DNA of 64,000 nt from the NCBI RefSeq assembly GCF_022179465.1, contig NZ_BPQV01000013.1:62001-126000 (forward strand). The letters are read 5' to 3'. The stretch comes from Methylobacterium organophilum (GTDB lineage Bacteria > Pseudomonadota > Alphaproteobacteria > Rhizobiales > Beijerinckiaceae). The notes beneath the pieces are model-generated. The model searched no databases, was not told where the DNA came from, and saw only the letters and a program-made list of their open reading frames with translations. Below, piece by piece: positions 42,882 through 53,845 of the stretch. The first letter of the stretch is position 1; every line of letters starts with the position of its first letter. The position numbers were made by a program, and so were the translations under genes.

Positions 42882-43403
42882 GTGAGCGAGCGGATCCTGA
42901 TCGCGCGTCCCCTCACGCGGGAGGCCTTCGCCCCCTTCGGCGACGTCCTCGACAAGCGGGCGGAGGCGGCGCGCCCGATGAACAGCGGCCGGGCGCTACG
43001 CTTTCCGGCGCTCGCGGAAGCCTGCGTGGCGGACACGGACGGCCGCGTCGTGATCGGCTTCGTCGCCGCGCAGCCCTACGCGATGCCCCTGACTCTGCGC
43101 CTCGTCGAACGCCATCCCCTCGGCAGCCAGGCCTTCATGCCCCTGAACGGCGCGCCGTTCCTCGTCGTGGTCTGCCCGGACGAGGGAGACCGGCCCGGCC
43201 GGCCGCAGGCCTTCGTCACCGCGCCGGGCCAGGGCGTCAGCTACCATCGGGGCACGTGGCACGGGGTGCTGACCCCGTTCGGAGCCGCGCAGGACTTCCT
43301 GGTGGTCGACCGGGGCGGCCCGGGAGCCAATCTCGACGAGCACCCTTTCGAGCAGCCCTGGCGCATCCACCTGCCGGACGCCCCGCCCCATCCGCGGGGC
43401 TGA
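42882..43403 (+). CDS. Ureidoglycolate lyase family protein
   Basis: A 173-residue cupin of the AllA family, which splits ureidoglycolate into glyoxylate and urea in purine breakdown. The start RPLTREAFAPFGDVL, then VERHPLGSQAFMPLNGAPFLVVVCPDEG, and AFVTAPGQGVSYHRGTWHGVLTPFGAAQDFLVVDRGGPGANLDEHPF match the family, including the metal-side His in YHRGTWH. It starts at GTG 42882, 47 bases after the ABC operon on the same strand. No other ureide gene is in the window. Confidence 0.88.
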   Translation: MSERILIARPLTREAFAPFGDVLDKRAEAARPMNSGRALRFPALAEACVADTDGRVVIGFVAAQPYAMPLTLRLVERHPLGSQAFMPLNGAPFLVVVCPDEGDRPGRPQAFVTAPGQGVSYHRGTWHGVLTPFGAAQDFLVVDRGGPGANLDEHPFEQPWRIHLPDAPPHPRG

Positions 43404-43412
43404 ACGCCGGCC

Positions 43413-44549
43413 TCAGCGGGCCGGCGCGCCGCCGGGGCCCTCGGCCGCGTTCGGCTTGTCCGTGGCGGCCTTCGGGCTCGCCAGGAACTCGGCGAGGTAG
43501 CCCTTCCAGAGATTGGCGTAGCGCAGGGACTGGTGGCCATGGGTGTCCGGCGCGGTCGGCACCAGCACGAAGCGGGCCTCCTTCACCTTGGCGATGGCGC
43601 CGTTCATCACGTCGAGCTGGGGCGGGTTCAGCTCGTCGTCGGCGAAGTTCACGGCGAGCACCCTGGCCGTGATCCGGTCGAGCTGCGGATAGGGGTCGTA
43701 GTCGAAGGAGGAATCGAACCAGTACAGCCAGTCGTTGGCGTCGGCCTTGTTCTCGTAGGCGGCGGCGAGCTTGTCGTAGAGCGCCTGGGCGCCGGCATTG
43801 GTCGGCGCGTCCTTCTGCAGGCCGAGCACGCTCTCGGTCATGATGTTGAAGATCGGCAGGATCTTCCCGAAGCGGGAGGGCTGCTTCTCGTAGTCGCCGC
43901 CCTTCCATTCGGGATCGGTGCGGATGCCCTCGATCAGCAGCCGCCGCCACAGGGCGTTGCGGCCGCTCACCGGGATCGGCTGGCTCGCCACCGGCATCAC
44001 CAGGTCCATCATGCCGGGATAGCGCTCGGCCCACATCCAGGCCTGCATGCCGCCCATGGAGGTGCCGAGCACGAGGCGCAGATGCTTGATGCCGAGCCCC
44101 TCGGTGACGACCCGGTACTGGCCCTCGACCACGTCGGCATAACCGTAGCGGGGGAAGCGGGCGCGCAGGCCGTCCGAGGGCTTGGAGGAGCCGCCGCGGC
44201 CGATGCCGTCCGGCAGGATCACGAAGTACTTCTCCGCATCGAGGGGGGCACCGGGGCCGAACAGCTCCGGCCCCAGGGTCGGGACCAGGAAGGCCTTGCC
44301 GGTGCCGGTGGTGCCGTGCAGGGCGAGGACCGCGTTGTCGATCTCGCCCGTCTCGTCCCGGTGGGGCGTGCCCAGCGTCGTGTAGTGCAGCTTCGCCTCG
44401 GGCAGGCTGCCGCCGCCCGCGAAGCGGAAATCCTTCACGACGAGGTCGCCCTCCTTCTGGTTGGGATAGGCGGCGGGCGCGGCCGCGACCGCGCCGCAGA
44501 GCCAGCCGCCGGCGAGCGCGGCGCCGACCATCCGGAACACCCTCTTCAC
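43413..44549 (-). CDS. Exported MetX-like alpha/beta hydrolase
   Basis: A 378-residue alpha/beta hydrolase similar to homoserine acetyltransferase (MetX) but carrying a signal peptide (RVFRMVGAALAGGWLCGAVAAAPA). The core has DNAVLALHGTTGTGKAFL, the nucleophile elbow LVLGTSMGGMQAW with Ser164, an acidic turn NFADDELNP (Asp304/305) and the late His in PDTHGHQSL. MetX works in the cytosol, so an exported member probably has another role, such as ester hydrolysis. GTG 44549 was chosen because GGAGGAGGG lies just upstream. Convergent with the AllA gene. Confidence 0.85.
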   Translation of the reverse strand: MKRVFRMVGAALAGGWLCGAVAAAPAAYPNQKEGDLVVKDFRFAGGGSLPEAKLHYTTLGTPHRDETGEIDNAVLALHGTTGTGKAFLVPTLGPELFGPGAPLDAEKYFVILPDGIGRGGSSKPSDGLRARFPRYGYADVVEGQYRVVTEGLGIKHLRLVLGTSMGGMQAWMWAERYPGMMDLVMPVASQPIPVSGRNALWRRLLIEGIRTDPEWKGGDYEKQPSRFGKILPIFNIMTESVLGLQKDAPTNAGAQALYDKLAAAYENKADANDWLYWFDSSFDYDPYPQLDRITARVLAVNFADDELNPPQLDVMNGAIAKVKEARFVLVPTAPDTHGHQSLRYANLWKGYLAEFLASPKAATDKPNAAEGPGGAPAR

Positions 44550-44646
44550 GAAACCCTCCTCCCACGTTCTTTGGGCGGAGATTATTCCGTATTCACTTTG
44601 CCGGTCGAGGGCCTTGCGCGCCGAAGTTGTGCCCGGCGGCCGGATC

Positions 44647-45174
44647 CTAGCGCTTGGCCGCGGCGAGCTGGGCCGGGGTCTGCGTGGCGCCCATGGACTG
44701 GGCGAGCGCCGCGGCATCCTGCCCGGCGCCGTCGCGAACGTCCGGGTCGGCGCCGTGATCGAGGAGCAGGGCCACCATCTCCGTGCGGTCGAACATCGCC
44801 GCGGTCATCAGGGCGGTGCGGCTGCCGCCCCCGGTGCCGTCGACCTGGGCGCCGTGCTCCAGCAGCAGCCGGGCGATGCCCAGCTCGTTCTTGAAGGCGG
44901 CGCCGGCGAGCGGGGTCTGGCCGCGGTCATTGGCGAGCTCCGGATCGCCACCGGCCTCGAGGATCACCTTCACGGTCTCCTCCTGGCCGTTATAGGCGGC
45001 GAGCATCAGCAGGCTGTCGCCCTTGTCGTTGCGGATATTGGCCGGCAGCCCCTGCCCGAACAGCTCGGCGAGCTCCGCGGCATGCCCCATCCGGGCATAT
45101 TGGAAGACGCGCCCGGCAAAGGCGAGGGTCTCGTCGTCGAGGGCGGGCGGGGCGGCGGGGCGGTCTTCGGCCAT
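44647..45174 (-). CDS. Ankyrin-repeat protein
   Basis: A 175-residue protein with about four ankyrin repeats from residue 20 on (GDSLLMLAAYNGQEETVKVILEAGGDPELANDRGQTPLAGAAFKNELGIARLLLEHGAQVDGT, TALMTAAMFDRTEMVALLLDHGADPDVRD). The repeat rule G.TPL..AA......A.LLL..GA is well kept. There is no signal peptide, so it is cytosolic. ATG 45174 or one ten codons upstream may be used. The protein probably binds another protein, but no partner can be named; in some bacteria such genes sit beside catalase genes. Confidence 0.88.
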   Translation of the reverse strand: MAEDRPAAPPALDDETLAFAGRVFQYARMGHAAELAELFGQGLPANIRNDKGDSLLMLAAYNGQEETVKVILEAGGDPELANDRGQTPLAGAAFKNELGIARLLLEHGAQVDGTGGGSRTALMTAAMFDRTEMVALLLDHGADPDVRDGAGQDAAALAQSMGATQTPAQLAAAKR

Positions 45175-45315
45175 CGGGATCTCACTGCTTGCGGCAGCCG
45201 GCATCTGGCGCCCCCGCCCCTCCCTGTCCAGCCGATGGAGACTCCGGCGCGGCGGTTTTCGCCCGAGCGGTCGCGGCGATGACGCCCTTTCGCGCGCTTT
45301 GAGCAGGCATGGCCC

Positions 45316-45798
45316 TCAAGGTTCGGCGCGCAGTCCGGCGAGATCCAGGCGGCGGGTGACCATGGCGAGGTGACCGGCTTCGTCCCGCGGCCATTCGGGC
45401 TCCGGGCGGTCGCGGTAGAGTTCCACGCCGTTGCCGTCGGGGTCGCGCAGGTAGAGCGCCTCGGAGACGCCGTGGTCGCTCGCCCCGTCGAGGGGAATGC
45501 CGGCGGCGTCGAGGCGGCGGAGGGCGTCGGCGAGGGCAGCCCGGCTCGGGTAGAGGATGGCGACGTGGTAGAGGCCGGTGGTGCCCGGGGCCGGCGGGGG
45601 ACCGTCGGCGCTCTCCCAGGTGTTGAGGCCGATATGGTGGTGGTAGCCGCCGGCCGAGACGAAGGCCGCCTGGCTGCCGTAGCGCTGCATCAGCGTGAAG
45701 CCGAGCACGCCGCAATAGAAGCCGAGTGCCCGCTCCAGATCGGCCACCTTGAGATGGACGTGGCCGATGCGGGTCTCCGGATGGATGGGCGCGCTCAT
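45316..45798 (-). CDS. VOC-family (glyoxalase/extradiol dioxygenase-like) protein
   Basis: A 160-residue single VOC domain resembling the catechol 2,3-dioxygenase subgroup. IGHVHLKVADLERALGFYCGVLGF (11-34) opens the first beta-alpha-beta unit with the metal His, GGYHHHIGLNTWES provides the second and YLRDPDGNGVELYRDRP the metal Glu. It lies 11 bases after the DoxX stop on the same strand, so it is a doxX operon partner, and both diverge from a LysR regulator. A role in quinone or aromatic detoxification is likely from this context. Confidence 0.87.
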   Translation of the reverse strand: MSAPIHPETRIGHVHLKVADLERALGFYCGVLGFTLMQRYGSQAAFVSAGGYHHHIGLNTWESADGPPPAPGTTGLYHVAILYPSRAALADALRRLDAAGIPLDGASDHGVSEALYLRDPDGNGVELYRDRPEPEWPRDEAGHLAMVTRRLDLAGLRAEP

Positions 45799-45809
45799 CG
45801 CCACCCCCT

Positions 45810-46226
45810 TCAGCCGCGGCGCAGGGCGTAGGGGCCGCTGCCGAGCCCGGCCTGGACCAGGAGCATCACCGCCCAGAAGCCGGCGAATTCCCAGCCGCCG
45901 CCCGGGTTCTGGGCGAAGAAGCCGTTGGCGCCGTGCACGGTGACGATGGCGCCGACGAGGATCGGGATCAGCGCGAGCGCCACCCAGCGGGCATAGAGGC
46001 CGAGGATGAGGGCGAGGCCGCCGGCCGCCTCCGCGGCGATCACCGCGTAGCCGAGGGCCGGCGGCAGGCCGAGGGAGCCGAAGAAGGCCGCCGTGCCGGC
46101 GGGGGTGAACACGAACAGCTTCAGCCCGGCATGGGCCAGGAACAGCCCGCCCAGGGTCAGCCGCAGCAGGAGCGCGGCATAGGGGGCGGTGCGGGTGTCG
46201 GTGGTGGTGGCGAGGGCGGTGGTCAT
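45810..46226 (-). CDS. DoxX family membrane protein
   Basis: A 138-residue protein with four membrane helices (LLRLTLGGLFLAHAGLKLFVF, ALGYAVIAAEAAGGLALILGLYARWVALALIPILVGAIVTVHGANGFF, FWAVMLLVQAGLG). The FLAHAGLKLF, GL.....RWVAL and HG..GFF blocks are those of DoxX/MhqP-type proteins that accompany dioxygenases and respond to thiol or quinone stress. ATG 46226 is taken, as the 25-residue longer frame is Arg-rich. It is the first gene of a pair with the VOC gene and is divergent from the LysR gene, with a palindrome between. Confidence 0.9.
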   Translation of the reverse strand: MTTALATTTDTRTAPYAALLLRLTLGGLFLAHAGLKLFVFTPAGTAAFFGSLGLPPALGYAVIAAEAAGGLALILGLYARWVALALIPILVGAIVTVHGANGFFAQNPGGGWEFAGFWAVMLLVQAGLGSGPYALRRG

Positions 46227-46306
46227 GGTCGAACAGGTCCGTTTGCGATGGAGAGATCGTGCCCCATGCCGGCGCTTGCGATAATCCGCCGATTTCTCCA
46301 TTCATC

Positions 46307-46323
46307 TCACTCTACTGGAGTGA
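46307..46323. promoter_or_regulatory. Palindrome TCACTC-N5-GAGTGA, candidate LysR operator
   Basis: Perfect six-base arms around TACTG in the 106-base gap between divergent doxX and lysR, ending nine bases before the LysR start. Position and symmetry suit autoregulation and control of doxX-VOC. Confidence 0.55.
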
Positions 46324-46332
46324 AATGACGCC

Positions 46333-47238
46333 GTGCTCGACCGCGTGACCGGGATGCAAGTGTTCGCGCGGGTAGCGGCCCTGGGCAGCTTCTCCGCCGC
46401 CGGCCGGGCGCTCGGCCTGTCGCAGACCGGGGTGACCAAGCATGTCGCGGCCCTGGAGGCGCGGCTCGGCACGCGGCTGCTGCACCGCTCGACCCGCCGC
46501 CTGACCCTGACGGAGGCGGGCCGGGCCTACGGGGAGGCCTGCGAGCGCATCCTCGCCGAGATCGCCGAAGCCGAGGCGGTGGCCGGCGCGGAGGCGGTGG
46601 AGGCCCGCGGGACGCTGCGGCTCAACGTGCCCCTCTCCTTCGGCGTGCGGGAGATCGCCCCGGCGCTCGCCGCCTTCGCCGCCGCGCATCCGGCGGTGAG
46701 CGTGGAGCTGGGCCTGAACGACCGGCGGGTCGACCTGATCGAGGAGGGCTGGGACCTCGCCGTGCGGATCGGGGCGCTCGGCGATTCGAGCCTGATCGCC
46801 CGCACCCTGGCGCCCTGCCGCATCGCGGTCTGCGCCGCCCCCGACTACCTCGCCCGGCACGGCACGCCGCACCGGCCCGAGGCGCTGAAGGAGCACAATT
46901 GCCTCAGCTACACCCTCGCCGATGCGGGCGGCTGGCGCTTCGGCGATCGGACCTACGCGGTCTCGGGCAACCTGCGCGCGCCCAACGGCGCGGCCCTGGT
47001 GGCGGCGGCGATCGCTGGCCAGGGCCTCGTCTACCAGCCGACCTTCCTGGTGGGGGACGCCCTGCGGGCGGGACAGCTCGTCGCCCTCGATCTCGGCGCG
47101 CCCACCCCCGTCCTCCCGATCTCCGCGCTGATGCCGCCGGGCCGGCGCCCGGCCAAGACCCGCGCCTTCCTCGCCTTCCTGGCGCGCCGCTTCGAAGGCG
47201 AGCCCCATTGGGACCGGGACCTCGCCCTGCCGGCGTGA
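46333..47238 (+). CDS. LysR-family transcriptional regulator
   Basis: A 301-residue regulator of the CrgA/AaeR-like LysR branch. The HTH domain is at 1-60 (GMQVFARVAALGSFSAAGRALGLSQTGVTKHVAALEARLGTRLLHRSTRRLTLT) and the effector domain follows (GTLRLNVPLSFGVREIAPALAAFAAAHP, DLAVRIGALGDSSLIARTL). Start GTG 46333; a second GTG and an ATG lie within eight codons. It diverges from doxX-VOC with a perfect palindrome between, so it most likely controls that pair, perhaps in response to a quinone or aldehyde. Confidence 0.92.
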   Translation: MLDRVTGMQVFARVAALGSFSAAGRALGLSQTGVTKHVAALEARLGTRLLHRSTRRLTLTEAGRAYGEACERILAEIAEAEAVAGAEAVEARGTLRLNVPLSFGVREIAPALAAFAAAHPAVSVELGLNDRRVDLIEEGWDLAVRIGALGDSSLIARTLAPCRIAVCAAPDYLARHGTPHRPEALKEHNCLSYTLADAGGWRFGDRTYAVSGNLRAPNGAALVAAAIAGQGLVYQPTFLVGDALRAGQLVALDLGAPTPVLPISALMPPGRRPAKTRAFLAFLARRFEGEPHWDRDLALPA

Positions 47239-47266
47239 GGCAACGCCCCGCGCCGCCGGCGACCGG

Positions 47267-47520
47267 TCAGCGCGGCGCGTCGGGCTCACCCTCGAACAGC
47301 CGGATGATCTTTTCCTGATACATCGTATCGAAATCATCGGGCACGGAGATCTTCCCCGCGAGGAAGCCGATGCGCCGCGTCCGCGGAGCGTCGGCCGTCT
47401 CGGGCACGACGCGCACCAGCGGCCGGCCGCCCTTCGTGATCACGAAGGGCTCGCCGCGGGCGGCCTGCTCGACGAGGCGCGGCAGATCCGCCTCGGCCTC
47501 CTGAGGCTGACCGTTTTCAT
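47267..47520 (-). pseudogene. Phd/YefM-type antitoxin, frameshifted
   Basis: Read on the minus strand, ATG 47520 gives MKTVSL, the usual start of this antitoxin family, and then runs out of frame to an early stop. One base later, in another frame, the family sequence continues without a start: EAEADLPRLVEQAARGEPF, VITKGGRPLVRVVPET and RIGFLAGKISVPDDFDTMY ... IIRLFEGEPDAPR up to the TGA at 47267. A single missing base near 47502 explains both halves. No toxin gene follows, since the LysR gene ends 28 bases away. Antitoxin is inactive as read, unless the base is a sequencing error. Confidence 0.72.
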
Positions 47521-47560
47521 GACGGCCCTTCCCTCGCCAACGCGCATGTCCTGAACAAGG

Positions 47561-47572
47561 GAACGGTAGTTC
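47561..47572. promoter_or_regulatory. GAAC-N4-GTTC palindrome upstream of uvrB
   Basis: GGAAC-GGTA-GTTCC (47560-47573) contains GAACGGTAGTTC, the form of the SOS box of Bacillus and Actinobacteria. A further GAAC lies at 47553. The usual alphaproteobacterial LexA box is GTTC-N7-GTTC, so this may be coincidence; the position before a DNA repair gene is what makes it notable. Confidence 0.35.
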
Positions 47573-47654
47573 CGGCGGAAGTCTCCGGCAAGACGGGGAC
47601 TGAAACGGTTTGACCCGTCTTCCTCATCCCTCCGGTCGAGCCCATATTCAGCCC

Positions 47655-50378
<2,724 letters not shown>

Positions 50379-50602
50379 GAGCGGGCGCCCGCCGGGCGGC
50401 ATGGACATCGCCCCGCCGGGGCGCCTAGAACGGCGCCTTCACGAGCAGGGTGCGCCGGCCCGGGTCCCGGTCCGCCATCATCCTCCGCCGCCCTGCCGAG
50501 CCGGTCCACGCTCCGGCGGGATCCGCCTCAGCCGACGGGCCTCACGGTGTCTGGTCTTTCCGCCCCTTCTCCGCCGGGATGCCGTCCGGCATCGATGCCC
50601 GC

Positions 50603-52375
50603 ATGAGGACCCTTCTCGATCTCGTGCGGGCCATGCGGCCGCACGAGCGCCGGCAGCTCGCCCTCATCCTGCTCGGGCTCGCCGTCGCCGCCCTGTTCGA
50701 GGTGGTGGGCGTCGCCTCGGTGGTGCCGTTCCTGACCCTGGTCGGGGACCCGGCGGCCGCCGGCCGCATCCCCTATCTCACGGCGATCCGCGACGGGCTC
50801 GGGCTTACCGACGACCGCAGCTTCCTGCTCGCCACCGGGCTCGCGGCGCTCCTCGCGATCCTGGCCACCAGCCTGATCAATGCGGGGCTGACCTTCGCGC
50901 AGCTCCTGTTCTCGCACCTGACCGGCTACGGCTTCGCCCGGCGCCTGCTCGCCCGCTACGTCGACCGGGAGCGGCTGTTCTTCGCCCGGGCCAACAGCGC
51001 CGAGCTCGCCAAGAACGTGCTGAGCGAGACCGACCGCATGGTCGTCGGCGTGCTGACGCCGACCATGGTGCTGGTCTCCCGGGGCGCCTCGGCGCTCGCG
51101 GTGGTGCTGTTCCTGATCGTCTACCAGCCCAAGCTCGCCCTGATCCTCGGCGGCGGCTTCGGCGGCCTCTACGTGCTGATCTACCTCGTGATGCGGGCCC
51201 GGCTCGCCAAGCTCGGCGCCCGGGCGGTCTCGGGCAACGAGCGGCGCTACCGGGTGGTGCAGGAGACCTTCGGCGCCCTGACGGAGCTCAAGCTCTACGG
51301 CCGCGAGGCCCGCTTCGCGGCGGCCTTCGACCCGCCGGCCCGCGCCTATGCCCGGGCGGTGGCGGAGAGCCTGCTCACCGGGCAGATGCCGCGCTTCGTG
51401 ATCGAGTCCCTGGCCTTCGGCGGCGTCATCGTCGTGGTGCTGTTCGCCCTGCATCAGGGGCTCGACACCGCCGGGCTGCTGCCGCTCCTCGGCCTGTTCG
51501 CCTTTGCCGGCTATCGGATGCTGCCGGCCTTCCAGAACATCTTCGTGTCGATCGCGCAGCTGCGCTTCCACCTGCCGGGGGTGCGGGTGATCGTGGAGGC
51601 GCTGCAGGGCGAGCGCGAGCCCCGGCCGCGCACCGCCGAACGGCTGCCCTTCGCCCGGGAGATCCGCTTCGAGGGCGTCGGCTTCGACTACGAGCCGGGC
51701 CGGCCGACCCTGATGGAGCTAGACCTGACCATCCCCGCCCACGGCGCCATCGGCCTCGTCGGCCGCACCGGCTCGGGCAAGTCGACGCTGATCGGGCTGC
51801 TCCTCGGCATCGTCGCCCCGACGCGGGGCCGTCTCCTCGTCGACGGGCGCGTGCTCGACGCCGACAGCCTGCCGGCCTGGCAGAACCGGATCGGCTACGT
51901 GCCGCAGGACGTGTTCCTGATCGACGGGACCATCGCCGAGAACATCGCCCTCGGCGTGCCGGCGGAGGAGCGCGACCCGGCGGCTCTGGAGCGGGCGGCG
52001 CGGCTCGCCGGCATCCACGACGTCATCGCCACCCTGCCGCAGGGCTACGCCACCGGCGTGGGCGAGCGCGGCGCGCGGCTCAGCGGCGGCCAGCGCCAGC
52101 GCATCGGCATCGCCCGCGCCCTCTACCACGACCCGGACGTGATCGTGTTCGACGAGGCCACGAGCGCCCTCGACGGGGAGACGGAGGCCGCCGTGATCGC
52201 GGCGCTCCAGGCGCTTTCGGGCACCCGCACCCTGATCATGGTCGCGCACCGGCTGACCTCGCTGCGCCATGTCGACGTGGTGCATGTCCTCGATGCCGGG
52301 CGCCTCGTCGCCTCCGGCCCCCTGGAGGCCGTCGCCCCCGAGCTTGCCCCCTTGGCAGAGACGCGCCGCGCCTGA
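50603..52375 (+). CDS. PglK-like ABC flippase (fused permease-ATPase)
   Basis: A 590-residue half-transporter with an N-terminal six-helix domain (about 20-320) and a C-terminal ATPase (Walker A GRTGSGKST near 387, signature LSGGQRQRIGIARALYHDPDVIVFDEATSALD near 493, switch MVAHRLTSLRHVD). The run IGYVPQDVFLIDGTIAENIALG is typical of PglK/WlaB flippases that move undecaprenyl-linked oligosaccharide. An aldose 1-epimerase-like gene follows 63 bases downstream, which fits glycan handling. The ATG at 50603 starts the conserved region; a frame starting earlier is unlikely. Confidence 0.85.
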   Translation: MRTLLDLVRAMRPHERRQLALILLGLAVAALFEVVGVASVVPFLTLVGDPAAAGRIPYLTAIRDGLGLTDDRSFLLATGLAALLAILATSLINAGLTFAQLLFSHLTGYGFARRLLARYVDRERLFFARANSAELAKNVLSETDRMVVGVLTPTMVLVSRGASALAVVLFLIVYQPKLALILGGGFGGLYVLIYLVMRARLAKLGARAVSGNERRYRVVQETFGALTELKLYGREARFAAAFDPPARAYARAVAESLLTGQMPRFVIESLAFGGVIVVVLFALHQGLDTAGLLPLLGLFAFAGYRMLPAFQNIFVSIAQLRFHLPGVRVIVEALQGEREPRPRTAERLPFAREIRFEGVGFDYEPGRPTLMELDLTIPAHGAIGLVGRTGSGKSTLIGLLLGIVAPTRGRLLVDGRVLDADSLPAWQNRIGYVPQDVFLIDGTIAENIALGVPAEERDPAALERAARLAGIHDVIATLPQGYATGVGERGARLSGGQRQRIGIARALYHDPDVIVFDEATSALDGETEAAVIAALQALSGTRTLIMVAHRLTSLRHVDVVHVLDAGRLVASGPLEAVAPELAPLAETRRA

Positions 52376-52438
52376 ACCGGCGGCTGGCCTGGGGCGCCCC
52401 GGCCCGCTATTCCTCCGGGGGAACCAGCGGGGCAGGCG

Positions 52439-53317
52439 ATGGGCGAAACGGTCGAGATCCGGGCGGGCGACGGCGGCACGGCGCGGATCGCCCTGCGGGG
52501 CGCGGAGCCCGTCTCCTGGCAGGTCGGGGGCCAGGAGTATCTCTGGCACGGCGACCCCGCCCATTGGAATCGCCACGCCCCCTGGCTGTTTCCCGTGGTC
52601 GGCGCCTCGGCCGACGCGGCGATCCGCGTCGGGGGCCAGACCTATCCGATGCCCCAGCACGGCTTCGCCCGGGACGCCGCCTTCTCCGTCGTCGAGCAGG
52701 CGGAGGACCGGGTGCGCCTGCGCCTGACCGACGATGCCGCCACGCGGGCGCATTTCCCCTTCGCCTTCCAGCTCGACATCGCGGCGCGGATCCGGCCCGG
52801 CGGGCTGGATTTCGCGATCGCCGTCGCCAATCCCGGCGCGGAGCCGCTGCCCTACGCCCTGGGCTTCCACCCCGCCTTCCCCTGGCCCTTCGCCGGGGGC
52901 GAGCGCCGGGCCGGCGGCGGCTACCACGTCGCCTTCGAGGCACCGGAGCGGCCCTTCGTGCCGGAGGTGGGGCCCGGCGGCCTGCTCCTGCGCCGCGAGC
53001 GGCCGGCGCCCCTCGACGGCGCGATCCTGCCCCTCGATCCGGCGGTCTTCATCGAGGCGCTGGTGTTCCGCAACGCCGCGAGCCGCACCCTGCGCTTCGT
53101 CGGGCCAGGCGGCCGGGCCATCGCCATGGCGGTGGAGGACTTTCCCCATCTCGCCCTCTGGACCAAGCCGACCGCGCCCTTCCTCTCCCTCGAATGCTGG
53201 ACCGGCCATGCCGACTGGTCGGATTTCTCGGGCGAGCTGGCGGAGCGCGATTCCCAGCGCCTGCTGCCCCCGGGCGGCCGGGCGCATCACGGGGTGCGGC
53301 TGTCCCTCGAAGGGTAG
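52439..53317 (+). CDS. Aldose 1-epimerase family protein
   Basis: A 292-residue galactose-mutarotase-like protein of the LacX branch. LWHGDPAHWNRHAPWLFPVVG, YPMPQHGFARDAAFSV (catalytic His), LPYALGFHPAFPWPF (second His) and LALWTKPTAPFLSLECWTGHAD near the C-terminus are the expected blocks. It interconverts sugar anomers or binds phosphorylated hexoses. It lies downstream of the flippase gene on the same strand and probably belongs to that operon. Convergent with DUF2293. Confidence 0.88.
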   Translation: MGETVEIRAGDGGTARIALRGAEPVSWQVGGQEYLWHGDPAHWNRHAPWLFPVVGASADAAIRVGGQTYPMPQHGFARDAAFSVVEQAEDRVRLRLTDDAATRAHFPFAFQLDIAARIRPGGLDFAIAVANPGAEPLPYALGFHPAFPWPFAGGERRAGGGYHVAFEAPERPFVPEVGPGGLLLRRERPAPLDGAILPLDPAVFIEALVFRNAASRTLRFVGPGGRAIAMAVEDFPHLALWTKPTAPFLSLECWTGHADWSDFSGELAERDSQRLLPPGGRAHHGVRLSLEG

Positions 53318-53665
53318 TCAGGCCTCCGCTTCGGCCTCGCTCGCCTCCGGCTCCTCGCTGAGGCGGCGGCGCACGCCCCATTCCGCCAGCGCGTCGTTGA
53401 GGTCGTCGAGGACGAAATGACGGGCGCTGTCGCGGTCGTAGCCCTCGTCGAGCAGAGCGTCGTACTCGGTGAAGACGTGGCGGGCGAAGGCCACGAGGGC
53501 GAGCCAGGCCGCCGTCTCCGGGACCGCCCGGCGCAGGCCGGGGCTCGCCAGCGCCCGGTCGAGGATCGCCTCGCGCTCGAAATCCGGCAGGCGGGGGGCG
53601 AGTCGGGCCAGGGCATGCTCCAGGGCCACGCGTCGGCCCGGCGGAGGGGCGGCGGAATCGGTCAT
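53318..53665 (-). CDS. DUF2293 domain protein
   Basis: A 115-residue protein of the DUF2293 family. The core is HALARLAPRLPDFEREAILDRALASPGLRRAVPETAAWLALVAFARHVFTEYDALLDEGYDRDSARHFVLDDLNDALAEWG; the HxxTEYDxLLDEGYDRDxARxxV pattern is diagnostic. The tail is rich in Glu and Ala. The function is unknown. Its stop touches that of the aldose epimerase gene, so the two are convergent without a gap. Confidence 0.82.
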   Translation of the reverse strand: MTDSAAPPPGRRVALEHALARLAPRLPDFEREAILDRALASPGLRRAVPETAAWLALVAFARHVFTEYDALLDEGYDRDSARHFVLDDLNDALAEWGVRRRLSEEPEASEAEAEA

Positions 53666-53845
53666 GCGGCTCCTCCTGCCGGTGCCGAGGGAGCGATCGG
53701 ACCGGCGACCGATCTTGCGCGGCGCCGGGCGCGATGTCACCTCATGCCCGGAGACGTCATGCCCTGAGTCCCTGCCCGGGGCATGCCGCTCTCGCGTGGT
53801 TGCAGACGCCCGCGCTCTTCCCCTCACGACAGCTCGGACTGGCCG

